Shown here in pieces: positions 15,222 through 22,365 of a stretch of DNA of 39,800 nt. How positions within the stretch are numbered: the stretch's first letter is position 1; the number at the start of each line of letters is the position of its first letter. Position numbers and translations under genes: made by a program. This stretch comes from an uncultured Oscillospiraceae bacterium (lineage in GTDB: Bacteria > Bacillota > Clostridia > Oscillospirales > Acutalibacteraceae), in NCBI GenBank assembly GCA_900540865.1, contig UQHH01000020.1, positions 1-39,800 on the forward strand, written 5' to 3'. A model generated the notes under the pieces. The model did no database searches. It was not told the origin of the DNA and saw nothing but the letters and a program-made list of their open reading frames with translations.

Positions 15222-16061
15222 ATGGCAGAAAACTGCAGCAACGACTGCTCGAGCTGTTCCCAGAGCTGCTCGGAAAGACGCCAGCCGGAGGACTTTTCCG
15301 CAAAGCTTAACGCGCACAGCAGCGTAAAGAAGGTAATCGGCGTCATCAGCGGAAAGGGCGGCGTGGGTAAATCCATGGTCACCTCCATGCTTTCCGTCAT
15401 ATTCAACCGCAGGGGCTTCCATACGGCGATTCTCGACGCGGATATTACCGGCCCCTCTATCCCCAAGGCGTTCGGCATCAATAAGCAGAAGGCGCAGGGG
15501 AGCGAATTCGGCCTGATTCCCGTCAAAACCAAGACCGGCATCGAGGTCATGTCCGTCAACCTTCTTTTGGAAAACGAAACCGACCCCGTCGTCTGGCGCG
15601 GCCCTATTTTGGGCGGCACGGTCAAGCAGTTCTGGTCGGACGTTATCTGGAAGGACATCGATTATATGTTTGTCGATATGCCCCCGGGAACAGGCGACGT
15701 ACCGCTCACGGTATTCCAGTCGCTCCCGCTTGACGGCATCGTAATCGTAACGTCGCCGCAGGAGCTTGTTTCCATGATTGTCGCAAAGGCGGTCAACATG
15801 GCGAATATCATGAATATTCCGATTCTCGGCGTAGTGGAAAACATGAGCTATTTTAAATGTCCCGGCTGCGGCGCGCTGCACAGCATTTACGGAGAAAGCC
15901 ATCTGGAGCAGACGGCGAAGGAATATGGGCTCGACATTTTGGGCAGGATTCCAATCGACCCCTCGGTCGCAGCCTCGGCAGATTCAGGAACCATCGAGCT
16001 GTTCGTCGGCCATTGGCTGGAAAGCGGCGCGGACAAAATAGAGGAAAAATTAAAGAAATAA
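15222..16061 (+). CDS. mrp: Mrp/Nbp35-type P-loop ATPase, Fe-S carrier
   Basis: Protein of 279 residues. It opens with a cysteine cluster C5-x3-C9-x2-C12-x3-C16, then a deviant Walker A GKGGVGKS at residues 44-51, the DADITGPSIPKAFG switch region and FVDMPPGTGD. A CxxC (C213, C216, in FKCPGCGALH) is the conserved pair that holds a bridging 4Fe-4S cluster between two subunits in ApbC/Nbp35 proteins. The family assembles or carries Fe-S clusters for apoproteins. The start at ATG 15222 has AGGAG 9 bases upstream; the ATG at 15213 lies inside that site. A terminator follows at once. Confidence 0.92.
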   Translation: MAENCSNDCSSCSQSCSERRQPEDFSAKLNAHSSVKKVIGVISGKGGVGKSMVTSMLSVIFNRRGFHTAILDADITGPSIPKAFGINKQKAQGSEFGLIPVKTKTGIEVMSVNLLLENETDPVVWRGPILGGTVKQFWSDVIWKDIDYMFVDMPPGTGDVPLTVFQSLPLDGIVIVTSPQELVSMIVAKAVNMANIMNIPILGVVENMSYFKCPGCGALHSIYGESHLEQTAKEYGLDILGRIPIDPSVAASADSGTIELFVGHWLESGADKIEEKLKK

Positions 16062-16068
16062 ATTGAGA

Positions 16069-16103
16069 GCGGGAGGCTGTTAACAGCCTCCCGCTTTTGT
16101 TTT
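16069..16103 (+). terminator. Terminator after mrp, probably bidirectional
   Basis: A GCGGGAGGCTG/CAGCCTCCCGC stem (perfect inverted repeat 16069-16094) is followed by TTTTGTTTTG on the plus strand. On the minus strand the tail TCTCAATTTATTT could also end the convergent gene. Confidence 0.9.
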
Positions 16104-16180
16104 GTATCCCGGAGCAATGCCGTGGTTTGACTCCGCGCCCATCCAAAATTGAGGCAACCCGGTTTACGGAAATGTGCCGA

Positions 16181-17827
16181 TTAAACGCTGCCGTCAGGGT
16201 CAAAACCCGGCGTTTTTTGAAAGCCTGCCGCCGAAAGCAATTCGTGCGCGCGGCTGCTCGCGTAGTTGTAATTTTTATATTCCCCGCTGTAGCGGTCATA
16301 CACACGCTGCAGGTAATCCTTGCAGTCCGCGCGAACCCAGGTATTCGTATCGGCGTCAAGGTAAAGCGGCAGCAGGTATTCCACTGCGCTGTCGTCGAGC
16401 GAGTCAAGCGCCTGTCCGCCCATCCAGCCGATTTTTCCCTCCTGATACCATTGTACGTTGTACTTTGCCGTCATAGCGTCGATATTTGAAAAGCTCAGGC
16501 ACAGAAAGAGTACAGTAAACACCAGTACCGCCGCGCGCTGGAATAAAAAGCGCGGCCATATCATTTTGACAATGAGCAGCAGGAAAAGGCCGGCGAGCAA
16601 AATCATGAACCAGGTTGGGTAAATCCGCATGGTGGTAAGGCCGTAGGAATCGATATACATCACCATTTTACTAATCGCGGAGGCAATCAGCGCAAGCGTC
16701 AGGACAGAAAGGACGATGCTGTATACGCGCGCGGCAACCGGCAGCCGCCCTTTGTCATCTCTGCGGCAGAATAGCGCCGCAAGTCCGATTACCACTAAGT
16801 TGATGACCACGACCGCGCAGAGCTCAAAAAAGCCCTGCCGCGCGTATTCCGCGTAGCCGAAGCCCGCGGGCAGCAGGCTTTGGAACGCTGAGAGGAAATA
16901 CCCGGACTGCGCCGCGAAAAACAGCACATATAAAACGCACAGCGGCGTGAGCGTCGCGTAGATGAGAGCGCCGGGCACGGTTCTGTGCCTTTTTTGGGGG
17001 ATTGCCACCACTTGTACTTGTGGCTGTTCCTTTTTGTTTTTGCTTCCGTAAAGCAGCCCGAAAAGCCAAAAGGCAACCGGTATGCCAAGCATTAACTGCA
17101 AAAGAACGACCAGAAACTGCGACCAAAAATCCCCGATTGAAAATGACACGAGGCTGCGGAACATGACGTCGCCAGACATTAAGAGCGCCGCCGCAATCAG
17201 CGTAACAGGCAGGGCAATCAAAAGACCAAGCAAAACCCATTTGACCCTCCCACCGCCTTTACGCCTGAAAAGCTGGGCGTTCGCGTTCGGACAGGCCCCG
17301 TAATTAGAAAAGGGCACAATAAACAGGCTGTTTCCTATGTCACGGACCAATCCCCTTTTTATCTTCCCTTTTTGGCGGAAGGCGGCAAAAACAAAGTACG
17401 CGCCGCCTGCCGACAGGAAGACAAGGTCTAAGAACTTGATAAACCCGCTGGAGGAAAGGCAGAAATTAAAGCTCACCGCCGCAAGCACAAGCCCGCCCGC
17501 GGCGGTCCATACGGAAAACCGCATACGGCTGCGCTCCATATAAAACGCGGAAACAACGATTGCAAGTAAAAAGAACACCGTGACAGACGCGCCCATTTGC
17601 CCCCAAAGCACAAAACGGGAAAACAAAAAGCCAAGCACGACGGCAAACAATGAGAAAACGCAATCCTGCAAAGAGAAAACCGTTTTTTCTTTCGGGGCCG
17701 GCATGAATACGGGAACCGCTGCATACGGGTTATACGCGGCGCCGTTTTGTACAGCCGGGGGCGCGGCAGGCGGCTGCGGCCCGCTCTGCTCCGTCTCATC
17801 GGGAATATTCTCATTCAGCTTTTCCAT
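16181..17827 (-). CDS. DUF4153/DUF4173-like multi-membrane protein
   Basis: Protein of 548 residues. The first 60 are hydrophilic and Pro/Ala-rich (cytoplasmic), followed by about 12 membrane helices and a soluble C-terminal end with many Tyr and Asp. The stretch KMVMYIDSYGLTTMRIYPTW is the sequence I associate with DUF4173/DUF4153 proteins of Firmicutes, whose function is unknown. It is the last gene of an operon with DUF2975 and an XRE regulator, overlapping the regulator by 17 bases. The start is ATG 17827, with GGAAGGGGG 8 bases upstream; a TTG at 17860 in the same frame is less likely. Confidence 0.72.
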   Translation of the reverse strand: MEKLNENIPDETEQSGPQPPAAPPAVQNGAAYNPYAAVPVFMPAPKEKTVFSLQDCVFSLFAVVLGFLFSRFVLWGQMGASVTVFFLLAIVVSAFYMERSRMRFSVWTAAGGLVLAAVSFNFCLSSSGFIKFLDLVFLSAGGAYFVFAAFRQKGKIKRGLVRDIGNSLFIVPFSNYGACPNANAQLFRRKGGGRVKWVLLGLLIALPVTLIAAALLMSGDVMFRSLVSFSIGDFWSQFLVVLLQLMLGIPVAFWLFGLLYGSKNKKEQPQVQVVAIPQKRHRTVPGALIYATLTPLCVLYVLFFAAQSGYFLSAFQSLLPAGFGYAEYARQGFFELCAVVVINLVVIGLAALFCRRDDKGRLPVAARVYSIVLSVLTLALIASAISKMVMYIDSYGLTTMRIYPTWFMILLAGLFLLLIVKMIWPRFLFQRAAVLVFTVLFLCLSFSNIDAMTAKYNVQWYQEGKIGWMGGQALDSLDDSAVEYLLPLYLDADTNTWVRADCKDYLQRVYDRYSGEYKNYNYASSRAHELLSAAGFQKTPGFDPDGSV

Positions 17828-18053
17828 CGATAAAGCCCCCTTCCTTATCTTCCGGTTCAAAGGCCAAAATGTCGCCCGGCTGGCAATTTAGCACCTCGCA
17901 AATCTTTTCCAGCGTGGAAAAACGGATGGCCTTGGCCTTCCCTGTTTTTAATACGGACAGGTTGGCCGGTGTGATGCCAATACGCAGGGCAAGCTCATTT
18001 GAGGAAATTTTCCGCACCGCCATCATGACGTCCAGATTGATAATAATCGGCAT
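17811..18053 (-). CDS. XRE family regulator (YozG-like)
   Basis: Protein of 80 residues that is almost wholly a helix-turn-helix domain: MPIIINLDVMMAVRKISSNE, then LALRIGITPANLSVLKTGKA (recognition region) and IRFSTLEKICEVLNCQPGDI. The compact form with an LNCQPGDILA-like end is the YozG/HTH_26 type often found next to DUF2975 proteins. The real start is ATG 18053 with GGGGGAG upstream; upstream codons in the same frame overlap the DUF2975 gene and have no such site. It probably controls its own operon, perhaps sensing its membrane partner. Confidence 0.88.
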   Translation of the reverse strand: MPIIINLDVMMAVRKISSNELALRIGITPANLSVLKTGKAKAIRFSTLEKICEVLNCQPGDILAFEPEDKEGGFIDGKAE

Positions 18054-18066
18054 GAAGCTCCCCCCT

Positions 18067-18510
18067 CTATATTGTAAAATCGTTTTCTTCGCGGATGAGC
18101 ACTGCCTGCTGGAACACGTTCTTGAGAACGCGCAGCAGCAACCCCACGAAGGCTGCGGCAAAGCATAAAAGCAAGGCCAGAAGCCGCCAGATTCCCAAGA
18201 CGGCAAAGATAACCGCCGCGGTAAAGCAGCAATAAGAGATAACACGCAGCATTTTGACCGTACCGGCGGTAAAGACGGCCCCTGTTTTGACGTTACTCAA
18301 AATACGGTTCAGGCAAAAAACGAGAATAAATGCAGGAACAAGCGTCAAATAAAGGCATATGCACAGCGGCCAGAAAATCGGCTCCTGCATGGAAACGCTG
18401 TCGTACCAGCTTGCCGCCCAAGGGATGAAAAAGGGCGCGGCAATGAGAAAAACAAATACAATTTTTACCAAAACTGATGTAATAAAAAGCGATTTTGGCT
18501 GTTCAGACAT
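18067..18510 (-). CDS. DUF2975 membrane protein
   Basis: Protein of 147 residues with four predicted helices (about residues 12-32, 46-66, 86-108 and 110-128). The motifs VKTGAVFTAGTVKMLRVISY and the C-terminal VFQQAVLIREENDFTI are characteristic of DUF2975 (PF11188). The family nearly always stands beside a YozG-like regulator, as here (13-base gap); its biochemical role is unknown. The ATG at 18510 follows AAAAGGAGG, which can itself pair weakly with TCCTT just upstream. It is first in a three-gene operon with a strong promoter. Confidence 0.9.
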   Translation of the reverse strand: MSEQPKSLFITSVLVKIVFVFLIAAPFFIPWAASWYDSVSMQEPIFWPLCICLYLTLVPAFILVFCLNRILSNVKTGAVFTAGTVKMLRVISYCCFTAAVIFAVLGIWRLLALLLCFAAAFVGLLLRVLKNVFQQAVLIREENDFTI

Positions 18511-18535
18511 GGCAATTCCTCCTTTTGGTAAGGAA

Positions 18536-18564
18536 ATAATAGCATGTCACTTTCTTAAAGTCAA
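18536..18564 (-). promoter_or_regulatory. Strong SigA promoter of the DUF2975-XRE operon
   Basis: On the minus strand TTGACT (18564..18559), a 17-base spacer, then TATTAT (18541..18536), preceded by an A/T-rich stretch that could be an UP element. Confidence 0.75.
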
Positions 18565-18644
18565 TATATTTTTTCTGTTTTTCAATAATTATTTACTTTT
18601 ATTTAATATAATCAGAACTTATGTGCGAAAAATCGGCAAAAAAC

Positions 18645-18658
18645 AAAACAAATGTTTG
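18645..18658 (+). promoter_or_regulatory. LexA box in the lexA promoter
   Basis: AAAACAAATGTTTG matches the Bacillus subtilis LexA consensus CGAACRNRYGTTYG at 12 of 14 positions. It overlaps the -35 box of lexA, as expected for autorepression. Confidence 0.75.
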
Positions 18659-18684
18659 ATTTTTATACCGCGTTATGATATAAT
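18656..18684 (+). promoter_or_regulatory. SigA promoter of lexA
   Basis: TTGATT (18656-18661), a 17-base spacer, then a perfect TATAAT (18679-18684), 48 bases before the lexA start. Confidence 0.8.
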
Positions 18685-18732
18685 AAAACCGAAAAAATTT
18701 ATCATCACCTATCACAGTAGGGAGGCTTATCT

Positions 18733-19317
18733 ATGAAAGAGCTTACAAAAAGCCAGCAGAAAATCCTCGACTATATACGTGAATGCGCGCAAGAGGGGCT
18801 TTCACCCTCCGTACGTGAGATATGCAGGGCCACAGGGTTAAAATCCACCTCCACGGTTCACGCGCACCTCAATACCCTGCAGGAGCGCGGGCTGATTTCC
18901 CGCGAGGCCAAGCTCAACCGCACCATTCGCGTCAGCGGGGAAAAGAACGTCCCGGTTCCGGTGCTCGGGCGCGTTACGGCGGGCCTGCCGATTCTTGCGG
19001 TGGAGGAAATCGAAGGCTACGTCCCGGTAACAGAAAGCGTTCGCAGGGGGCGGGAGCTGTTCGCGCTGCGCATTGTAGGCGACAGTATGATTAACGCGGG
19101 CATTTTGGACGGCGACATTGTGGTGGTATGTAAAACGCCCGTGGCGGAAAACGGTGAAATTGCCGTGGCGCTCATTGACGACGAGGCGACAGTCAAGCGT
19201 TTTTTCCGGGAGGACGGGCATATCCGCCTGCAGCCGGAAAATCCCGCATATGAACCAATTATTGTGGATGAATGCGTTCTTTTGGGAACGGTTATCTCCC
19301 TTGTACGCTATTATTGA
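18733..19317 (+). CDS. lexA: SOS repressor LexA
   Basis: Protein of 194 residues. The N-terminal winged helix (KSQQKILDYIRECAQEGLSP, SVREICRATGLKSTSTVHAH) binds SOS boxes. The self-cleavage site is Ala83-Gly84 in VTAGLP, and the Ser-Lys dyad is Ser118 (VGDSM) and Lys155 (ATVKRF). On DNA damage, RecA filaments trigger self-cleavage and release repair genes. The ATG at 18733 follows GGGAGG. It is divergent from the DUF2975 operon and carries a LexA box in its own promoter. Confidence 0.98.
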   Translation: MKELTKSQQKILDYIRECAQEGLSPSVREICRATGLKSTSTVHAHLNTLQERGLISREAKLNRTIRVSGEKNVPVPVLGRVTAGLPILAVEEIEGYVPVTESVRRGRELFALRIVGDSMINAGILDGDIVVVCKTPVAENGEIAVALIDDEATVKRFFREDGHIRLQPENPAYEPIIVDECVLLGTVISLVRYY

Positions 19318-19494
19318 GTTCTTTATACAATCTTTAACAGAGTTCATAAAAGCTTTTTCTAATTTTAAAAATTTATTCACACGCTATTCACACTCTCAAA
19401 TTAGAATATAAGCGTACTCTAAAAGACGGAGCCGCACCGTCAGAGTATAATGTTCTACCCTCCTCAATGTACCCCTCAAACTAAAAGGAAAAGG
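19318..19494. other. AT-rich non-coding stretch with repeats after lexA
   Basis: No gene is evident. It contains TTATTCACA (19373-19381) and CTATTCACA (19384-19392), both close to the DnaA-box consensus, enclosed by the 8-bp inverted repeat TCTAATTT (19358-19365) / AAATTAGA (19398-19405). A second hairpin lies at about 19413-19448 (TACTCT/AGAGTA outside GACGG/CCGTC). Confidence 0.4.
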
Positions 19495-19527
19495 GAACGC
19501 CCGGTCTACCGCAAGGACCGGGCGTTC
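19495..19527. terminator. Bidirectional terminator between lexA and the DUF554 gene
   Basis: Perfect 12-bp stem GAACGCCCGGTC/GACCGGGCGTTC with a 9-base loop. Plus-strand tail TCTTGTTATATT; minus-strand tail CCTTTTCCTTTT. It separates two convergent genes. Confidence 0.75.
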
Positions 19528-19559
19528 TCTTGTTATATTATATTTTATTGCCAATTTAA

Positions 19560-20273
19560 TCACAGGCTGAAACCCGTAATGGAAGAAACCCAGTCGAAAA
19601 ACGGGCAGAGCGCTATCGGCAGGAAGATAGCCGGCACAAAATTGATAACCTTGAGCTTTGCAATTCCCAGCATATTGACGCCGAGCCCGATGATAATCAG
19701 CGAGCCGACGACGGTCATCTCGTTTACGACCGTGCCGCTTAAATACGGGGCGACCCATTGCGCGAGCAGCGTGATGGCGCCCTGGTATACAAACACGAAC
19801 GCCGCCGCGAACAATACGCCGATTCCAAGCGTAGAGGCAAAAATCATCGCGGCGACACAATCGAGCATCGATTTTGTAAACAGCATGATATGATTGCCAG
19901 TAAGCCCGCTCTGCAGCGCGCCGATAATTGTCATCGCGCCGACGCAGAACAGAAGGCTTGCCGAGACGAAGCCCTCAGCGACCGTTGTTTTTTCACCTTC
20001 GCGTTTGCATTTGTTTTCAATTAATTGTCCGAGCGTATGAATGTGCTTGTCCAGGTCGATTCCCTCGCCGATTAAAGTGCCGAGCACCATCGAAAGAATA
20101 ACGAGCAGCGTGCGTTTGCCGCCCATAACGCCGGTAATCCCAATAAACAGCGTACAGAGCCCCAGCGCTTTCATCAGAATATCTGTAAGGCGCTGCGGCA
20201 GGCCCTTTTTCAGCAGTAAGCCGGCGCAGCCGCCTATCAGCACAGCGATTGTATTGACGATAGTTCCCAGCAT
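19560..20273 (-). CDS. DUF554 (YdfK/YqgA-like) membrane protein
   Basis: Protein of 237 residues with about seven membrane helices. The opening MLGTIVNTIAVLIGGCAGLL and the middle FVSASLLFCVGAMTIIGALQ, followed by DCVAAMIFASTLGIGVLFAA, are the signature regions of DUF554 (PF04474). A transport function has been suggested for the family but is not established. The start is ATG 20273 with AGAGGAG upstream; an ATG upstream in frame has no such site. It appears to be monocistronic. Confidence 0.9.
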   Translation of the reverse strand: MLGTIVNTIAVLIGGCAGLLLKKGLPQRLTDILMKALGLCTLFIGITGVMGGKRTLLVILSMVLGTLIGEGIDLDKHIHTLGQLIENKCKREGEKTTVAEGFVSASLLFCVGAMTIIGALQSGLTGNHIMLFTKSMLDCVAAMIFASTLGIGVLFAAAFVFVYQGAITLLAQWVAPYLSGTVVNEMTVVGSLIIIGLGVNMLGIAKLKVINFVPAIFLPIALCPFFDWVSSITGFSL

Positions 20274-20329
20274 TGACTCTCCTCTTCTCATCAGGGGAAT
20301 TGCCCGCATTTATATGCGTCCGTATGCCT

Positions 20330-20359
20330 ATTATAGCACGCAGCTTTCCCTTCGTCCAA
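20330..20359 (-). promoter_or_regulatory. Candidate SigA promoter of the DUF554 gene
   Basis: On the minus strand TTGGAC (20359..20354), an 18-base spacer, then a perfect TATAAT (20335..20330). Confidence 0.6.
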
Positions 20360-20367
20360 ATATTTTA

Positions 20368-20400
20368 AAGAACCGCCCACTAAAATGCCGGGTGGTTCTT
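20368..20400. terminator. Hairpin in the htrA-DUF554 gap
   Basis: AAGAACC-G-CCC / GGG-T-GGTTCTT, an 11-bp stem with one G-U pair and an 11-base loop. On the minus strand the tail is TAAAATATTT; on the plus strand CTTTAAAATATATTTT. It could be a backup terminator for the htrA operon. Confidence 0.45.
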
Positions 20401-20471
20401 CTTTAAAATATATTTTATTTATTTTTATTCATCGAAATATTTGCGTAACGGTACTTATTAGAATATCTGCC

Positions 20472-20510
20472 TATTATTAAAGAGGGAATCATTTTGTTGA
20501 TTCCCTCTTT
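20472..20510 (-). terminator. Terminator of the two-component/HtrA operon
   Basis: Perfect 13-bp stem AAAGAGGGAATCA/TGATTCCCTCTTT with a 6-base loop; the minus-strand tail is AATAATAG after the T-rich arm. Confidence 0.7.
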
Positions 20511-20520
20511 TACAGCCGCT

Positions 20521-20564
20521 CTGCGCCCCCAAAGGGGGACAAGGAAAAAGTCTCCTTAAAGCAG
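20521..20564 (-). other. Compact three-way-junction-like fold after htrA
   Basis: CTGC (20521-20524) pairs with GCAG (20561-20564), enclosing two hairpins: CCCCC/GGGGG with loop AAA (20526-20538) and AAGGA/TCCTT with a 7-base loop (20541-20557). It begins 10 bases after the htrA stop codon and precedes the terminator. The pairings are visible; a function is not. Confidence 0.35.
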
Positions 20565-20574
20565 GGCCTATTTA

Positions 20575-22365
20575 TCAGTTGTTCTGCGTCTCGCCCTTAT
20601 CCTCCAGCAGCTTTATCGTGACATCGAAGGTCTTACCCTCCCCGCCCTGCTTCTCAGGTACGCGGTAAATAGTAAGCTTTACCTCGTCGCCCGGTTCATG
20701 TTTAGCAAGCTCTGAGTAAAAGCGTGAAAAACCTGTAACCTCAACGCCGTCAATCTTCGTGATGATGTCGTTTTTCTTCACGCCCTGTTTTGGCAGAGGG
20801 CTGTCGTCAGTGAATTCATCAATCAGGATGCCTGTGGGAATACCGTTTGCCTGAGCGGTAAGCTTGGTTATTGCCATTCCTGTAATACCAATGCGCACGC
20901 GGCCGGAAACATAACCCTTGCTGATGATGTCGTCGGCGACCTCTTTGACGGATTGGCTAGGAATAGCGAAGCCCATTCCCTCGTATTCCGTGTCTACAAT
21001 TTTAATCGTATTGATACCGATGACCTGCCCGGCGAGATTTACAAGCGGGCCGCCGGAGTTGCCCGGGTTGATTGCCGCGTCCGTCTGCAAAAAGCCGACG
21101 CTGCTGTCGTCGACCTTCCGGTTGAGCGCGGAGATGATTCCTCTGGTCAGGGAATTCGAGAAATTGATGCCGCCCGGATTGCCGATTGCCGCGACGTCCT
21201 GCCCGACCTCTACGTCGCCGGAATCAGCGAACTCGGCGGGCGTAAGCCTTTTACCCGCGTCAATCTTCAGTACGGCAAGGTCGGTGCGCGTGTCGTAGCC
21301 GACAATCGTCGCCTTATACTCCTCTTCCTCGGAGAACGCAACCTTGACGGTATATTTTTTACTGTCGCCTATGACATGGCTGTTTGTCACGACATAACCG
21401 TCCTCACTGATTACGATACCGGTGCCCTGGCTGGCCTTCGTCCCGCTGACGCCGTTTTCAACGGCGCTGCCCTGTTCCGTAATAACAGCGACGACAGACG
21501 GATTGATTTTTTTATACGCCGTCTTTGCGTCGTATTTGTTTGAATCGTCGATGTCGCCCGGCTGGTCCTTGAGCGTAATGGACGGGCCGTCGGGGTCCAC
21601 GCCGGTGTCGGAGGGTGTGTTACTGGAGCTGTCATCGCCGTCCCCTCCAAACAGCCCGCTGTTGTCGCTATAATCACTGCCGCCGTCGTCGTAACCTGAC
21701 TGTGGCGGCAGGTTGAAGATTCCGTTTTCAAACGCTTTACCACTTGCAATATTGGAAATGGTAAAGGCAGCAAAGGAAACGACAAGAACGCTGAATAATC
21801 CAATTATGCAGCCCAAAAATATTTTCATTCCCTTTTTCATCTTACGCTTAGGGGGCTGCTGGTACATCTGTGCGTAGTAATATTGGCCTGTCGCGGGGTC
21901 ATAGTAGGTTCCCTGGTAAGGCGGCTGTCCTCCGGCAGGCGGCGCCTGCTGCGTATTCGGCATACCTTGATAGGGCGGCTGCGCGTAGGGTTGCTGTGCG
22001 TAATAGTAGCCGGAGCCCTGCGTATTCGGGTTAGAAAACGGCGGGACTGTATCGGCGTGGGGCGTACCCTGCGCATTTTGCCCGCTGTAAACAGGCTGGC
22101 CGTTTACGGTGTCCTCCCACTGGAACGTTTGCTCCGGTGGTGCGGCTTCTGCGCCTGCAGCCGGTGCTTCTTCACTCTCTTGAAAGCCGTTTCCTTGTTC
22201 CCAAGCGGTTGAAGCTTCCTGCTCCGCGCTGCCTTCCTGTTCCGGCTGCACCGGTCCGGCGCTATTTAAATTGGCGCCGTCCAGTGCCTGCGGTTCCTGC
22301 GCCGCCTCGCCGGAGTTGTCGTTTTTTGGAATAAAGCCGTCGTTTCCTGGAATAAAATCACTCAT
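20575..22365 (-). CDS. HtrA-like membrane-anchored serine protease with PDZ domain
   Basis: Protein of 596 residues. Residues 1-175 are disordered, rich in Gln, Pro, Gly and Tyr, and cytoplasmic; one membrane helix follows at about 182-204, then an Asp/Ser-rich linker. The trypsin-like domain has the triad His330 (TNSHVIGD), Asp362 (TRTDLAVLKID) and Ser437 (NPGNSGGP), and one PDZ domain covers about 485-585. HtrA proteases degrade or refold damaged exported proteins. The start is ATG 22365, 6 bases after AGGAGG; it overlaps the kinase gene by 8 bases, so translation is coupled and a link to the two-component system is likely. Confidence 0.93.
   Translation of the reverse strand: MSDFIPGNDGFIPKNDNSGEAAQEPQALDGANLNSAGPVQPEQEGSAEQEASTAWEQGNGFQESEEAPAAGAEAAPPEQTFQWEDTVNGQPVYSGQNAQGTPHADTVPPFSNPNTQGSGYYYAQQPYAQPPYQGMPNTQQAPPAGGQPPYQGTYYDPATGQYYYAQMYQQPPKRKMKKGMKIFLGCIIGLFSVLVVSFAAFTISNIASGKAFENGIFNLPPQSGYDDGGSDYSDNSGLFGGDGDDSSSNTPSDTGVDPDGPSITLKDQPGDIDDSNKYDAKTAYKKINPSVVAVITEQGSAVENGVSGTKASQGTGIVISEDGYVVTNSHVIGDSKKYTVKVAFSEEEEYKATIVGYDTRTDLAVLKIDAGKRLTPAEFADSGDVEVGQDVAAIGNPGGINFSNSLTRGIISALNRKVDDSSVGFLQTDAAINPGNSGGPLVNLAGQVIGINTIKIVDTEYEGMGFAIPSQSVKEVADDIISKGYVSGRVRIGITGMAITKLTAQANGIPTGILIDEFTDDSPLPKQGVKKNDIITKIDGVEVTGFSRFYSELAKHEPGDEVKLTIYRVPEKQGGEGKTFDVTIKLLEDKGETQNN

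Noticed and set aside
14352..15902. 516-codon minus-strand frame across prmA, the acidic-tail protein and mrp
   Set aside because: It lies antisense to three well-supported genes, and its Arg/His-rich product reflects the complementary codons.
16108..16146. tRNA-like T arm (CGTGG, a 7-base loop TTTGACT, CCGCG)
   Set aside because: The loop lacks the essential C56 and no matching acceptor, D or anticodon arm lies upstream.
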